A stretch of 7,254 bases of DNA from JANNMJ01 sp031397815 (GCA_031397815.1 JANNMJ010000036.1:1-7254), one strand, 5' to 3'. Positions 1 through 6,847 are shown, counted from the stretch's first letter. A program made the numbers and translations. The notes: generated from the sequence alone by a model not told the origin.

Positions 1-228
1 GTCTATGCGTACGCCGTCGAGGACCGCACCTGGTGGGCCGGCGAGCTGGGGCGGCTGGGCCAACGCCCCTATCCTACGAGGATTGCTTCGTTCCTCGCAA
101 TGACAAATTCGGAAAAACTATCGGTCATCCACTCAAACGCTGTATCTTTTTCGTACCCCCCCCTCCCAAAAAGATACACTTTGCCGTGTATCTTTTTCGC
201 CCCCCCCTCCCCCAAAAAGATACACTAA
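1..228 (+). CDS. Possible 3' end of an upstream plus-strand gene (partial, uncertain)
   Basis: The plus frame beginning at base 1 is open to the TAA at 226-228. Its first part reads VYAYAVEDRTWWAGELGRLGQ, which has a protein-like composition, in GC-rich DNA like the main gene. From about position 70 the frame runs into the palindromic repeat and the tandem hairpins, giving an unprotein-like tail. Either the gene continues into repeat DNA that now supplies its stop, or the segment is a decayed remnant, or it is not coding. The other plus frame (positions 3 onward) is also open over this stretch. No family is recognised. Confidence 0.25.
   Translation, partial: VYAYAVEDRTWWAGELGRLGQRPYPTRIASFLAMTNSEKLSVIHSNAVSFSYPPLPKRYTLPCIFFAPPSPKKIH
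77..100. repeat. Short palindromic intergenic repeat-like element
   Basis: CGAGGA (77-82) pairs with TCCTCG (92-97), and TTGC (83-86) can pair with GCAA (97-100). The two helices share position 97. Together they span 77-100, followed by TGAC. From memory, very similar wording recurs in intergenic DNA of several Bacteroidota and other genomes, so a dispersed repeat is likely, but copy number cannot be seen from one window. Confidence 0.5.
141..224. repeat. Two tandem hairpins with C-tract (G-tract) loops
   Basis: Copy 1 is 141-178 and copy 2 is 187-224, both 38 bp, with starts 46 bp apart. Each has perfect 11-bp arms, TGTATCTTTTT and AAAAAGATACA. Copy 2 gains a twelfth pair (186 with 225). 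The 16-nt loops are almost pure C on the plus strand, so almost pure G on the minus strand. The arms of one copy can pair with those of the other, giving alternative folds. I do not recognise a named element. It could be a dispersed intergenic repeat or a transcription-end structure. Confidence 0.85.
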
Positions 229-244
229 GCGGTTGACCGAAACG

Positions 245-292
245 CCAACGGGGCGCCCGCCGAAACCTTGGTTTCAGCGGGCGCCCCGTTGG
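245..292 (-). terminator. Strong GC-rich hairpin downstream of the protease gene, probable terminator
   Basis: Arms 245-260 and 277-292 pair perfectly over 16 bp (CCAACGGGGCGCCCGC). After one mismatch the helix continues with GAAAC/GTTTC, closing over a tiny loop. It begins 21 bp beyond the stop codon at 314-316. It has no clear T-run after it on the minus strand (CGTTTCGG), so it is not a textbook intrinsic terminator. The perfect symmetry may let it work in both directions. Confidence 0.7.
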
Positions 293-313
293 TATTCTCA
301 GATCGAAAATGAC

Positions 314-3300
314 TTATTCGACCACCAAGCGCGCCGTCGCGGCACCGGCTTTCACCACGTAGACACCGGCGGGCAGGCCCGCGAGGTCAACGGTCAGGTC
401 GGTGGTGGTGGCGGGCTGGGTGCGGACGGTGCGGCCCGTGGCGTCGAGAATCGTCACGGCTTCCGTGTTGGCGGGCAGCGTCACGCGCACGGCGTGGTGC
501 GCGGGGTTTGGCCAGAGCGTCAGCTTCGGGGTGGCGGTGGTGGCCGTGCCGATGACGAGGGCGAAACGGTTCCGCGACTCCCCGCCCTGTTGGGCGGTGT
601 ACGTGATGACGGGGGCCGTTGTGAGGTCGTAGCGCGTGCCGGTCAGGCGGTCGAGGAGCGTGATGGGCGCGGTGCCGAAGTTCATCAGCTTCTGAACCGA
701 CAGCTCGTAGGTCCCGGCGGCGGGTACGTCGAGGAGGAGCGGCACCGTGAGGCCCGTGGTGAGGGCGTCGGTGGAGAGGCCGTTGACGGCTAGCTCTTCG
801 CTGTTCGGGGTGAGGCTGACGAGGGTCGGGGCGCCGACGTTGCGGGCGGGTTTCACGCCGTCGAACTGCGCGTCGGCGGCGGCGGTGGCGCCCGTTTCGA
901 AGTACACGGTTGCCTCATCGGTCTCTTCCGGGGAAGCGCCGACGGCGTGCAGCGTCAGGGTCAGGACGGGCCGCGCTTCGGGGCCCGCCCGGAAGTGGGT
1001 CGGGTTGGCGTAGCTCGTGACGCGGTGGGCGTTCGTGAACGTAAAATCGACCGGCCCGGCGCCCGTCACGCGGGCGAAGAAGGCTTGTCCCATAGGCACC
1101 AGCCCGTCGGGGAGCGTGCCGAGGCCGTTGGCGCGGCTCCGGTAAATGCCGTTGTTGCCGCCGGTGCTTTGGAAGACGCTGATACCGGCGTCCATGCCGG
1201 TCGGTACGGTCACCAAATCCCAGTCAATTGGGGCGGGGTACGGGTTACCGAGCAGGTGCCAGCCGGGTTTCTGCCCACCTACGTTGCCCGCGCCGGTGTG
1301 GGTCAAGCCCGCCACCGTCACGTCGCCGTTGCCGAGGGTTCCCACGAAATCAGGCGTCAATGGTCGCATATAAACCGAATAGCCCCGACCGGGAACGAGC
1401 GCGGAAGTCAGCGCCGTCGGCGAGAAATAACCGCGTGAGAAGTCGGTCACGGCCGCCCCGCCGCGCGTTTCGTCGAACCCAAAAATGCTCGGGTACGGCC
1501 GCACGTTCGTCGGCACGGGGGCCGTGTTGTACGCCGCGTTCACTACCGGCATAAAGCCATTGGCGCCGGCTACGGTCAGGTCGGAAACGCGGGTGTTGGT
1601 CACCGGCGCGCTCAGGTGGCGGTAGCCGAGGCCCGTCGCCGAGCCAGGCGTGAGGAAGCGCTGCACCGTGGCCGGGCCGCTCACCACGCCGCTGCCCGCG
1701 TTCACCACGAAGGCCGTGCCGGTCGCGTCAGAGAGCAAGGTCAGCACGAAATCAGTCGGGGCCAGATTCCCAGCGCTCGCCAGCGTAAGCTGACGGCGGA
1801 TGCTGAGGTTGCGGCTTAGGGTTACGGTCGTTGGGTTTTCCACCGAAAGCTGATCGACCGTTGCGGGCAAGCCCAAGCCGGTCGCCTGCGGTGCCGTGCC
1901 GGTGTAGACGTACGTCGCGACCGGGGCGAACGAGCGGGCGCCCGTCACTTGCACCGCGCCAGTGGCGCCGGTGGTGGCCAAGCCTTGGGCGTGGCAGACG
2001 CGCATCGTCGCGCCCGTTTGCAGCGTGAACGTGCCGGGGCCGGTCAGCACTTGGCAGCCGTCATCGAAGACGCCGCCCGTTTGCACGGTCACGCTTCCGC
2101 TGACCGTCACGGCGCCCGCCAACGTGGCCACGCCCGTTGGGGTAACGGTGATGTTGTTGTAGGAGCCGCCGGCCACTGGTGCGGTGGTGCTGACGATGAG
2201 GTCTTCGACGGTATCGCTCAGGTTCACCGTTACGGTGGCGGAGCTTGTCAAACCACCGTCGGATACTTGCACGGTGAGGCTGAACGTCGGGGTCGTCTCG
2301 AAATCGAGCGCCGCTGAGTTCGCGACTTGCAGTTGACCATTCGAGCCGAAGCTGAACGCGCCACCCGTGTTACCGGCCGTGATGCTGTACGTCAGCGTCG
2401 CGCCCGCGTCGGGGTCGGAAGCCGTCAGCGGTGTGCCGACTGCGGAACCGTTCGCCGAATTCTCTGGAATGCTGCGCGTTTGCGGGCTGATGCTCGGCGC
2501 TTCGTTCACGTTCGTCAGGCTCACCGTCACCGCCGCTGAGCTGCTCAGCGAACCGTCGGAAACCTGCACCGTCAGATTGAAGATCGGGGTCGATTCAAAA
2601 TTGAGCGCCGCCGAGTTTGCCACCGTCAGCTGACCATTCGAGCCGAAGCTGAACGCGCCACCCGTATTACCCGCCGTGATGCTGTACGTCAGCGTCGCGC
2701 CCGCGTCGGGGTCGGAAGCCGTCAGCGGTGTGCCGACAGCGGAACCGTTCGCGCTGTTCTCCGGAATCGAGCGGGTTTGGCCGCTGATGCTCGGCGTCTC
2801 GTTTACGTTGTTGACGTTGATCGTGAAGGCCTGCTCCGCGAATAGCCCGCCTTGGTCGGTGGTGCGGACGCGGATGGCGTAGGCATTTTTCGTTTCGAAA
2901 TCAGGAGCGGCGGTAATCACCAGCTGGTTACCGCTGATGCTGAACGCACCGTTATCGGTGGCGCCGACGCCCGTCACGAAGCTGTAAGTATGGGTGTTGC
3001 CCGCGTCGGGGTCGGTGGTAGAGAAGTTGCCGATGGCGGTGCCGCCCGCCGTATTCTCCGCCACGCTCTGCGGCGATAGACCGAGGGCCGTCGGCGCCTG
3101 ATTGGTGATAACCGTGAAGGCCACGCCGTTGGAAGTGCCGCTCGGTGTCGTAATCGTCACGTTACCCGAGGTAGCCCCGACCGGCACGGTAGCAGTGGCG
3201 GTGGTCGCATTCGTCACGCTGAACGTGACGGCCGCTGTGCCGTTGAAGCTCACGCCGGTGGCGCCGGTGAAGCTGGTGCCGGTGAGCGTGATGCTCGCCC

Positions 3301-6300
3301 CGACTAAGCCGCTGTTCGGTGTCAGGCTGGCGAGGGTGGGCGCGACCGGCACGCAAGTGGCGTTCAGAATGAACGGCCCGGTGCTGGCATTGAAGCCGGC
3401 TACGAGGATGAAGTAATTCGTGCCGGCCACGGAATTGAACGTCACCGACGAAACAGTCGACTGCGAACCGCACGACGTGTCGTCGTTACCGGTGACGCAG
3501 ACGTAGCTGCCGCAAGTACCGGTGAAGACGTAGAGCTTGGTATCGAACGTGGTGGTCGCGCCGCAGGTCGTCATGGTCACCGAGCCGCCTGTCCCCACGA
3601 ATCGGTAGAACACGCCCGGCGCCGTGATCGACGTCACACAAGTAGCCGTCGGGTCGCCGGTGGTGGTCGCGCCGACGGTCGTGCCGGTCACCGAGCCGCC
3701 GCAGGTAAGGGTCGGAAGCGTCCCCGTACACAGATCATTGGCGGGCGGCAACGTGAAGTTGGTGCTGCTGAAGACCACATTCACCGGCGTGGTTACGCCG
3801 ATTGGGCCGTTGGTAGCTCCCGCCGGTACGGTGGTAGTGATGGTGGTGGCATTGAGCACCGAAAAAGCGGCGGCAGTGCCGTTAAAAGTCACGGCCGTAG
3901 CCCCAGTGAAGTTGGTGCCGGTGAGCGTCACCCCCGTACCGACGGGGCCGAAGGTGGGCGTGAAGCTGGTGATAGTGGGCGCGCCCGGTATAATCACCGT
4001 GAAGGCCGATGGCGAGGTGGCCGTGCCGAGCGGGGTCGAGAGAACGATATTCCCCGTCTGACCGCCGGTCGGCACCGTGGCCCACAGCTCCAGGTCAGAA
4101 GCAACCGTGAACGTCGGCGCATTCACGCCGCCGAACGTCACGGCCGTAGTGCCAGTGAAGCCGCGCCCTTGGATGTTGACCACCGTGCCCGGCGCCCCGC
4201 TCGTCGGCGAGAAGCTCGTGAACGCCAGACTCGGCGTCAGCGTGAAGTTGGTGGCGCTGGTGGCCGTGCCGCTCGGTGTGCGCACGGTAATCGGGCCGGT
4301 GGTGGTGCCCGCCGCCACTACTGCTGTGATTTGAGTAGAGGAGTTAACCGTGAAGCTCGTGGCGTAAGTGCCGTTGAACTTGACGGTCAGGGCGCCGGTG
4401 AAGCTCGTGCCGGTAATCACCACCGATGCCCCTGCGATTGCGCTCGTCGGGGTGAAACTGGTGATGTTCGGCAGCACCGTGAAGGTGGTGGGTGCCGTGG
4501 CGGTGCCGTTGGAGGTCGTCACGGTGAGGGCGCCCGTGGTGGCACCGACCGGGACGGTCGTGGCAATGGTCGTGGCGTTGAGTACCGCGAAAAGCGCCGC
4601 CGTGCCGTTGAAGCTCACGCCGCTAGTGGTGCTGAAGTTGCTGCCGGTGATGGTTACGGAGCCGCCCTGCACCTGCCCGCCAACGGGCGTAAAGCTGGCG
4701 ATGACGGGAGCCGGACCGCTGGCCGTAATCACGAAGTTGGTCGCCGACGTAGCCGAGCCGCCCGACGTGGTGACCACAATCGGCCCGGTGGTAGCGCTCG
4801 GAGGCACCGTCACCGCGACCGACGTACTCGACGTGAGCGTGGCAATCGTGGCGGGCGCGCCGTTGAACGTGACGCTGAGCGTGGTGCCCAGATTAGTGCC
4901 CGTCAGGGTCACAATGGTACCCGCCAAACCGCTCGTCGGCGAGAAGCCGGTAAGCGTCGGGGTGCCTTCACCGAGACCGACGGCGCGCCACGCGCGGGCC
5001 GTGTTAGTCACTTCAGCGGAGCCGAGGCCGTAGAGGTCGACGGCGGCCTGCATCGTGGCTTTGCGCGCCCCGGCGTAGTTCGTGGTGGTCGTCATGTACA
5101 GCCGCTCCGCCCGGTAGGTGATGAAGGCGGCTTTGGCGATGGAGATGGCGGTTACGTTGAAAGCGGTGCCGTTATCGTTGGTGCCGCTGCCGCCGTTGCT
5201 CAGCAGGTAAAACCAGAAGTTGAGCACGCCGGAATTGGTGTGCACGCCGCCGTTATCGGCGGTACCGGTGGCCCAATCGGTGCCGAGGTAGGTATCGGGC
5301 TGGTCGAACTGATTGGGGTTGCTCATCGAGCGCAGCGCTAACCCGAAGCTCGGCTTACAGATGTCTTCGCCGATGAGGTAGACCTGCTTGGTGGGGTCTA
5401 GGTGATGCTCGATGCACGCACCCCAGATATCGGACAGCCCTTCGTTCAAAGCCCCTGATTCGTTCTGATACACGAGGTCGGCGGTGGTCTCGCAGACGGC
5501 GTGCCCCACCTCGTGGGCGCAGACATCGATGGAAGTCAGCGGCTTGAAAAACGTGCTACCGTCGCCGTAGAGCATCGCGGTGCCGTTCCAGAACGCGTTA
5601 TCGGTGCCGTTGCCGTAGTGCACGTAGCTCAGCAGCACGGTGCCACGGTCGTCGTAAGAGTCGCGGCCGTGGACGTTCGTCCAGTAATCCTGCGTGACCT
5701 GCGCGCCGAGGTGCGCGTCGAGGGCGGCGTTGTCGAAGTTGGCGTTGTTGTGTTCGGCGGCCGTCCAGTTATTGTCGTTATCGACGAAATCGATGGCCGT
5801 CGAGAACGTGGTGCTCTTGCGCAGGTTCAGCGTCGTGACGCCCTTCCCAGTCGCCGTTTCGCGCAGCCGGAACCCGCTGCCCGTGTTATCGGTGATGGAA
5901 GTACGGGCACCCAAGTAGCGCGTCGCGAACGAGGCGCCCGGCGCATTGACGTGCTTGATGATGGCATTGCGCATCACCAGCTGCCCCGTCCGAGCGTCGA
6001 TATAAACCCAGTCGCGGCTGACCGGCTCCGCCGCGTAGATGTTAAATTTCCAAGCGAGCACGATGGGACGATTAGCTTCCGGCTGCCGGAAATCACCGAC
6101 CCACACCAGCTCCCCTTTCGGCTGATAAGTGGCGCCCGGTTTCTGCGTTTGCTGCTTGAGCGCGGCTTCCTCGGCCGCATCCTGCCACATATACCGGCGC
6201 GCACCGATGGCCGCGACGGCGCGTTGTAACGCCACCGCTTCCGTAAGAGCAGGCTGGGCGCTGGCCCCCACCGACGGGCGCTCGTAGTCGCCGCTCAGCA

Positions 6301-6688
6301 TCTCAATCTTGCCGCCCCGCTCGTGCAAGCTGATAGTCGCGTGCTCCACTTTCACGCCCAGATAATAGGGCTGCAAGCGCTCGTGCACAAACCCCAGCTC
6401 GTCGGTTTCCGTCCGCACGGGCCGCAAATCATCGGCTGAGGTGAGGCCGAGCTGCTCACGCAGGACGCGCTGCTTGTCCGCCACTCCGGGCGCGACGTTG
6501 GCCGGTCCTTGGCGCAAGTCAATCATCATCGGAACACCCCGCTCTTGCTGAGCGGCGCGTCTGACGGTAGTTTGGGCTTGTGCGGCTAGCGGCACAGCGG
6601 CCAGCAGCAGGACGCCTGACAGCAGACGACCAACCCTCAGGCTAGCGGCGCGCAGACGGGGAAAGAGATACCGATTCGACATAATCAT
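314..6688 (-). CDS. Giant secreted M4 (thermolysin-family) metalloprotease with IPT/TIG, PPC-like and cadherin-like repeats and a T9SS sorting domain
   Basis: Predicted zinc endopeptidase, exported by Sec and then T9SS, cutting proteins outside the cell. Residues are numbered from the ATG at 6686-6688. Order of parts: signal peptide 1-38, FTP/PepSY-type propeptide about 39-260, M4 catalytic domain about 261-573, IPT/TIG repeats 576-980, cysteine-rich PPC-like module 981-1115, sixth IPT/TIG 1116-1194, three cadherin-like repeats 1195-1496, beta-rich region 1497-2055, sorting domain 2056-2124. Zinc ligands H392, H396 (HEVGH) and E416 (GALNEGLSD), catalytic E393, H483 (DNGGVHTNSG) and the NAFW motif at 364-367 are all present, so it should be active. 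It is several times longer than a thermolysin precursor (about 550 residues). An in-frame TTG at 6728-6730 gives a longer frame, but its extra residues (YPKCCYPRPL...) are unlike a signal peptide. ATG 6680-6682 is an equally plausible start. No Shine-Dalgarno is visible, as usual in Bacteroidota. It appears monocistronic. The family and export route are secure; the substrate is unknown. Confidence 0.95.
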   Translation of the reverse strand: MIMSNRYLFPRLRAASLRVGRLLSGVLLLAAVPLAAQAQTTVRRAAQQERGVPMMIDLRQGPANVAPGVADKQRVLREQLGLTSADDLRPVRTETDELGFVHERLQPYYLGVKVEHATISLHERGGKIEMLSGDYERPSVGASAQPALTEAVALQRAVAAIGARRYMWQDAAEEAALKQQTQKPGATYQPKGELVWVGDFRQPEANRPIVLAWKFNIYAAEPVSRDWVYIDARTGQLVMRNAIIKHVNAPGASFATRYLGARTSITDNTGSGFRLRETATGKGVTTLNLRKSTTFSTAIDFVDNDNNWTAAEHNNANFDNAALDAHLGAQVTQDYWTNVHGRDSYDDRGTVLLSYVHYGNGTDNAFWNGTAMLYGDGSTFFKPLTSIDVCAHEVGHAVCETTADLVYQNESGALNEGLSDIWGACIEHHLDPTKQVYLIGEDICKPSFGLALRSMSNPNQFDQPDTYLGTDWATGTADNGGVHTNSGVLNFWFYLLSNGGSGTNDNGTAFNVTAISIAKAAFITYRAERLYMTTTTNYAGARKATMQAAVDLYGLGSAEVTNTARAWRAVGLGEGTPTLTGFSPTSGLAGTIVTLTGTNLGTTLSVTFNGAPATIATLTSSTSVAVTVPPSATTGPIVVTTSGGSATSATNFVITASGPAPVIASFTPVGGQVQGGSVTITGSNFSTTSGVSFNGTAALFAVLNATTIATTVPVGATTGALTVTTSNGTATAPTTFTVLPNITSFTPTSAIAGASVVITGTSFTGALTVKFNGTYATSFTVNSSTQITAVVAAGTTTGPITVRTPSGTATSATNFTLTPSLAFTSFSPTSGAPGTVVNIQGRGFTGTTAVTFGGVNAPTFTVASDLELWATVPTGGQTGNIVLSTPLGTATSPSAFTVIIPGAPTITSFTPTFGPVGTGVTLTGTNFTGATAVTFNGTAAAFSVLNATTITTTVPAGATNGPIGVTTPVNVVFSSTNFTLPPANDLCTGTLPTLTCGGSVTGTTVGATTTGDPTATCVTSITAPGVFYRFVGTGGSVTMTTCGATTTFDTKLYVFTGTCGSYVCVTGNDDTSCGSQSTVSSVTFNSVAGTNYFILVAGFNASTGPFILNATCVPVAPTLASLTPNSGLVGASITLTGTSFTGATGVSFNGTAAVTFSVTNATTATATVPVGATSGNVTITTPSGTSNGVAFTVITNQAPTALGLSPQSVAENTAGGTAIGNFSTTDPDAGNTHTYSFVTGVGATDNGAFSISGNQLVITAAPDFETKNAYAIRVRTTDQGGLFAEQAFTINVNNVNETPSISGQTRSIPENSANGSAVGTPLTASDPDAGATLTYSITAGNTGGAFSFGSNGQLTVANSAALNFESTPIFNLTVQVSDGSLSSSAAVTVSLTNVNEAPSISPQTRSIPENSANGSAVGTPLTASDPDAGATLTYSITAGNTGGAFSFGSNGQLQVANSAALDFETTPTFSLTVQVSDGGLTSSATVTVNLSDTVEDLIVSTTAPVAGGSYNNITVTPTGVATLAGAVTVSGSVTVQTGGVFDDGCQVLTGPGTFTLQTGATMRVCHAQGLATTGATGAVQVTGARSFAPVATYVYTGTAPQATGLGLPATVDQLSVENPTTVTLSRNLSIRRQLTLASAGNLAPTDFVLTLLSDATGTAFVVNAGSGVVSGPATVQRFLTPGSATGLGYRHLSAPVTNTRVSDLTVAGANGFMPVVNAAYNTAPVPTNVRPYPSIFGFDETRGGAAVTDFSRGYFSPTALTSALVPGRGYSVYMRPLTPDFVGTLGNGDVTVAGLTHTGAGNVGGQKPGWHLLGNPYPAPIDWDLVTVPTGMDAGISVFQSTGGNNGIYRSRANGLGTLPDGLVPMGQAFFARVTGAGPVDFTFTNAHRVTSYANPTHFRAGPEARPVLTLTLHAVGASPEETDEATVYFETGATAAADAQFDGVKPARNVGAPTLVSLTPNSEELAVNGLSTDALTTGLTVPLLLDVPAAGTYELSVQKLMNFGTAPITLLDRLTGTRYDLTTAPVITYTAQQGGESRNRFALVIGTATTATPKLTLWPNPAHHAVRVTLPANTEAVTILDATGRTVRTQPATTTDLTVDLAGLPAGVYVVKAGAATARLVVE
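317..523 (-). other. Type IX secretion system C-terminal sorting domain (type A)
   Basis: The last 69 residues begin LTLWPNPAHHAVRV, continue with VTILDATGRTVRT and LAGLPAGVYVVKAG, and end ARLVVE. The PNP box, the central D..GR strand and the PAGVYVV...L-V end are the three blocks of the T9SS type A signal. It directs transport across the outer membrane, after which it is usually cut off and the protein is released or attached to A-LPS. The machinery itself is not in this window. Confidence 0.93.
524..2200 (-). other. Long beta-rich region between cadherin repeats and sorting domain
   Basis: Residues 1497-2055. The first part (SVTVQTGGVFDDG, FTLQTGATMRVC, LSIRRQLTLASAGNL) looks like successive short beta-strands with T/V/G alternation, as in beta-solenoid or filament-like segments. 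The second part contains TVQRFLTPG, GYRHLSAPV and GWHLLGNPYPAPIDW, phrases I recall from large T9SS-secreted proteins of Bacteroidota just ahead of the sorting domain. I cannot assign a named domain. A role as surface spacer or T9SS-associated region is inference. Confidence 0.6.
2201..3106 (-). repeat. Three tandem cadherin-like repeats
   Basis: Residues 1195-1297, 1298-1396 and 1397-1496. Each has an AEN or PEN motif, a DPDAG calcium-site motif, an FE followed by a short loop and a hydrophobic strand, and a VxxTDQGG or VQVSDG motif. The first two end with NVNE, which leads into the next unit. These are cadherin-repeat calcium-binding signatures, seen in adhesive surface proteins, and calcium would stiffen the stalk. 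The third unit ends SDTVED, so its last calcium-binding linker departs from the NVNE form. Confidence 0.88.
2334..2796 (-). repeat. Near-identical direct DNA repeat (297-bp period) inside cadherin-like units 2 and 3
   Basis: The stretches 2334-2499 and 2631-2796 match at an offset of 297 bp, exactly 99 codons. By eye the 122 bp 2334-2455 differ from 2631-2752 at only three positions, all silent, while the last 44 bp differ at about twelve positions. This is a recent in-frame duplication or gene conversion tract. The third cadherin-like unit (residues 1195-1297) is far more diverged. Confidence 0.92.
3107..3343 (-). repeat. Sixth IPT/TIG repeat
   Basis: Residues 1116-1194, starting APTLASLTPNSGLVGASITL and carrying the FTGATGVSFNGTAAVTF core. 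It resembles the fifth repeat (FTGATAVTFNGTAAAF), from which it is separated by the PPC-like module. This suggests the module was inserted into an existing array, or that a repeat was copied across it. Confidence 0.88.
3344..3748 (-). other. Cysteine-rich module resembling a PPC (pre-peptidase C-terminal) domain
   Basis: Residues 981-1115, starting PPANDLC and holding eight cysteines (C987, C996, C1017, C1042, C1059, C1064, C1073, C1112), enough for four disulfides. The middle contains GVFYRFVGTGGSVTMTTCG, FDTKLYVFTG and NYFILVAGF. This is the arrangement of the beta-sandwich PPC-like domains of secreted bacterial proteases and Bacteroidota surface proteins, which are thought to aid binding or secretion. 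It interrupts the IPT/TIG array: five repeats precede it and one follows. The PPC assignment is by pattern only. Confidence 0.65.
3749..4963 (-). repeat. Array of five IPT/TIG immunoglobulin-like repeats
   Basis: Residues 576-980 form five units of 79-84 residues: 576-655, 656-739, 740-818, 819-899 and 900-980. Each starts with a version of ITSFTPTSG, continues with a glycine and VTLTGTNFTGATAVTFNGT, and ends with TVPxGATTGPIxVTTPxGTATSATNF. That is the IPT/TIG fold pattern. Such domains serve as stalks or binding modules on secreted and surface proteins. The units have clearly diverged from one another, so the array is old or has been under selection. Confidence 0.9.
4970..5908 (-). other. 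M4 catalytic domain (zinc metalloprotease)
   Basis: Residues about 261-573. HEVGH lies at 5501-5515 and the third zinc ligand E416 is at 5441-5443. The thermolysin His231 equivalent, H483, is at 5240-5242. The substrate-binding NAFW and the YGDG that follows are intact. The C-terminal alpha-helical half ends with the typical AWRAVGLG. Cysteines flank the zinc motif (CAHEVGHAVC), a pattern I recall from Bacteroidota M4 proteases and not from thermolysin itself. No catalytic residue is missing. Confidence 0.93.
5909..6574 (-). other. FTP/PepSY-type inhibitory propeptide
   Basis: Residues about 39-260. The stretch RVLREQLGLTSADDLRPV, followed by GFVHERLQPYYLGVKVEHATI, matches the fungalysin/thermolysin propeptide (FTP) pattern. 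It is followed by a PepSY-like segment that starts near ALTEAVALQRAVAAIG and ends with DWVYIDARTGQLV. In M4 enzymes this region acts as chaperone and inhibitor and is removed by autoprocessing. The exact cleavage site before the catalytic domain cannot be read from the sequence. Confidence 0.85.
6575..6688 (-). other. Sec signal peptide of the metalloprotease
   Basis: The first 38 residues hold several arginines (RLRAASLRVGR), then a hydrophobic core (LLSGVLLLAAVPLA), then AQA followed by Q. This is a type I signal peptide with predicted cleavage after A38. There is no lipobox cysteine, so it is not a lipoprotein. The arginine-rich n-region fits a start at the ATG of 6688 or 6682 and argues against the upstream TTG. 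Confidence 0.85.
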
Positions 6689-6735
6689 CCATGAAGTGAG
6701 AGGGCGTGGATAGCAGCATTTCGGATACAAGGTCT

Positions 6736-6744
6736 GAATTTATA
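6736..6744 (-). promoter_or_regulatory. Candidate promoter -7-like element for the protease
   Basis: The minus strand reads TATAAATTC about 48-56 bp upstream of the ATG at 6688. Within it, TAAATTCA resembles the Bacteroidota -7 box TAnnTTTG at four of six fixed positions. A TTTG lies about 13 bp further upstream (near 6755), closer than the usual spacing to a -33 TTG. This is the best match in the leader but is weak. Confidence 0.25.
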
Positions 6745-6803
6745 TCGCTAGCAACCAAATGCCTATCTTGACTGATTCTCTGTCTTTTCGATGCGTCCCT
6801 CTC

Positions 6804-6847
6804 AAAAAAGCGGTTCTCTATTCCGTAGTAGGCATTCCGCCGCTTTT
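6804..6847 (-). terminator. Inverted repeat followed by T-run in the protease leader or upstream zone
   Basis: On the minus strand AAAAGCGG (from 6847 to 6840) and CCGCTTTT (from 6813 to 6806) pair perfectly over 8 bp around a 26-nt loop. Two more T follow, making a run of six. It faces the protease start about 115 bp downstream. It could end transcription coming from beyond the right edge, or act as a leader attenuator if the promoter lies upstream. The large loop makes it weak. Confidence 0.35.

Noticed and set aside
233..793. A 186-codon plus-strand open frame across the terminator hairpin and the protease C terminus
   Set aside because: It is antisense to the sorting domain, glycine/arginine-rich, and begins in the hairpin region. 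A shadow of the real gene.
3749..4963. Regular ~240-bp spacing considered as a CRISPR or DNA repeat array
   Set aside because: The periodicity is explained by protein-level IPT/TIG repeats in one continuous reading frame. The DNA is diverged between units.
4169..5341. A 390-codon plus-strand open frame antisense to the protease
   Set aside because: It is low-complexity, rich in R, G, A and E, lies wholly opposite the IPT/TIG and catalytic coding sequence, and is what high-GC codon use on the other strand produces. No recognisable domain.
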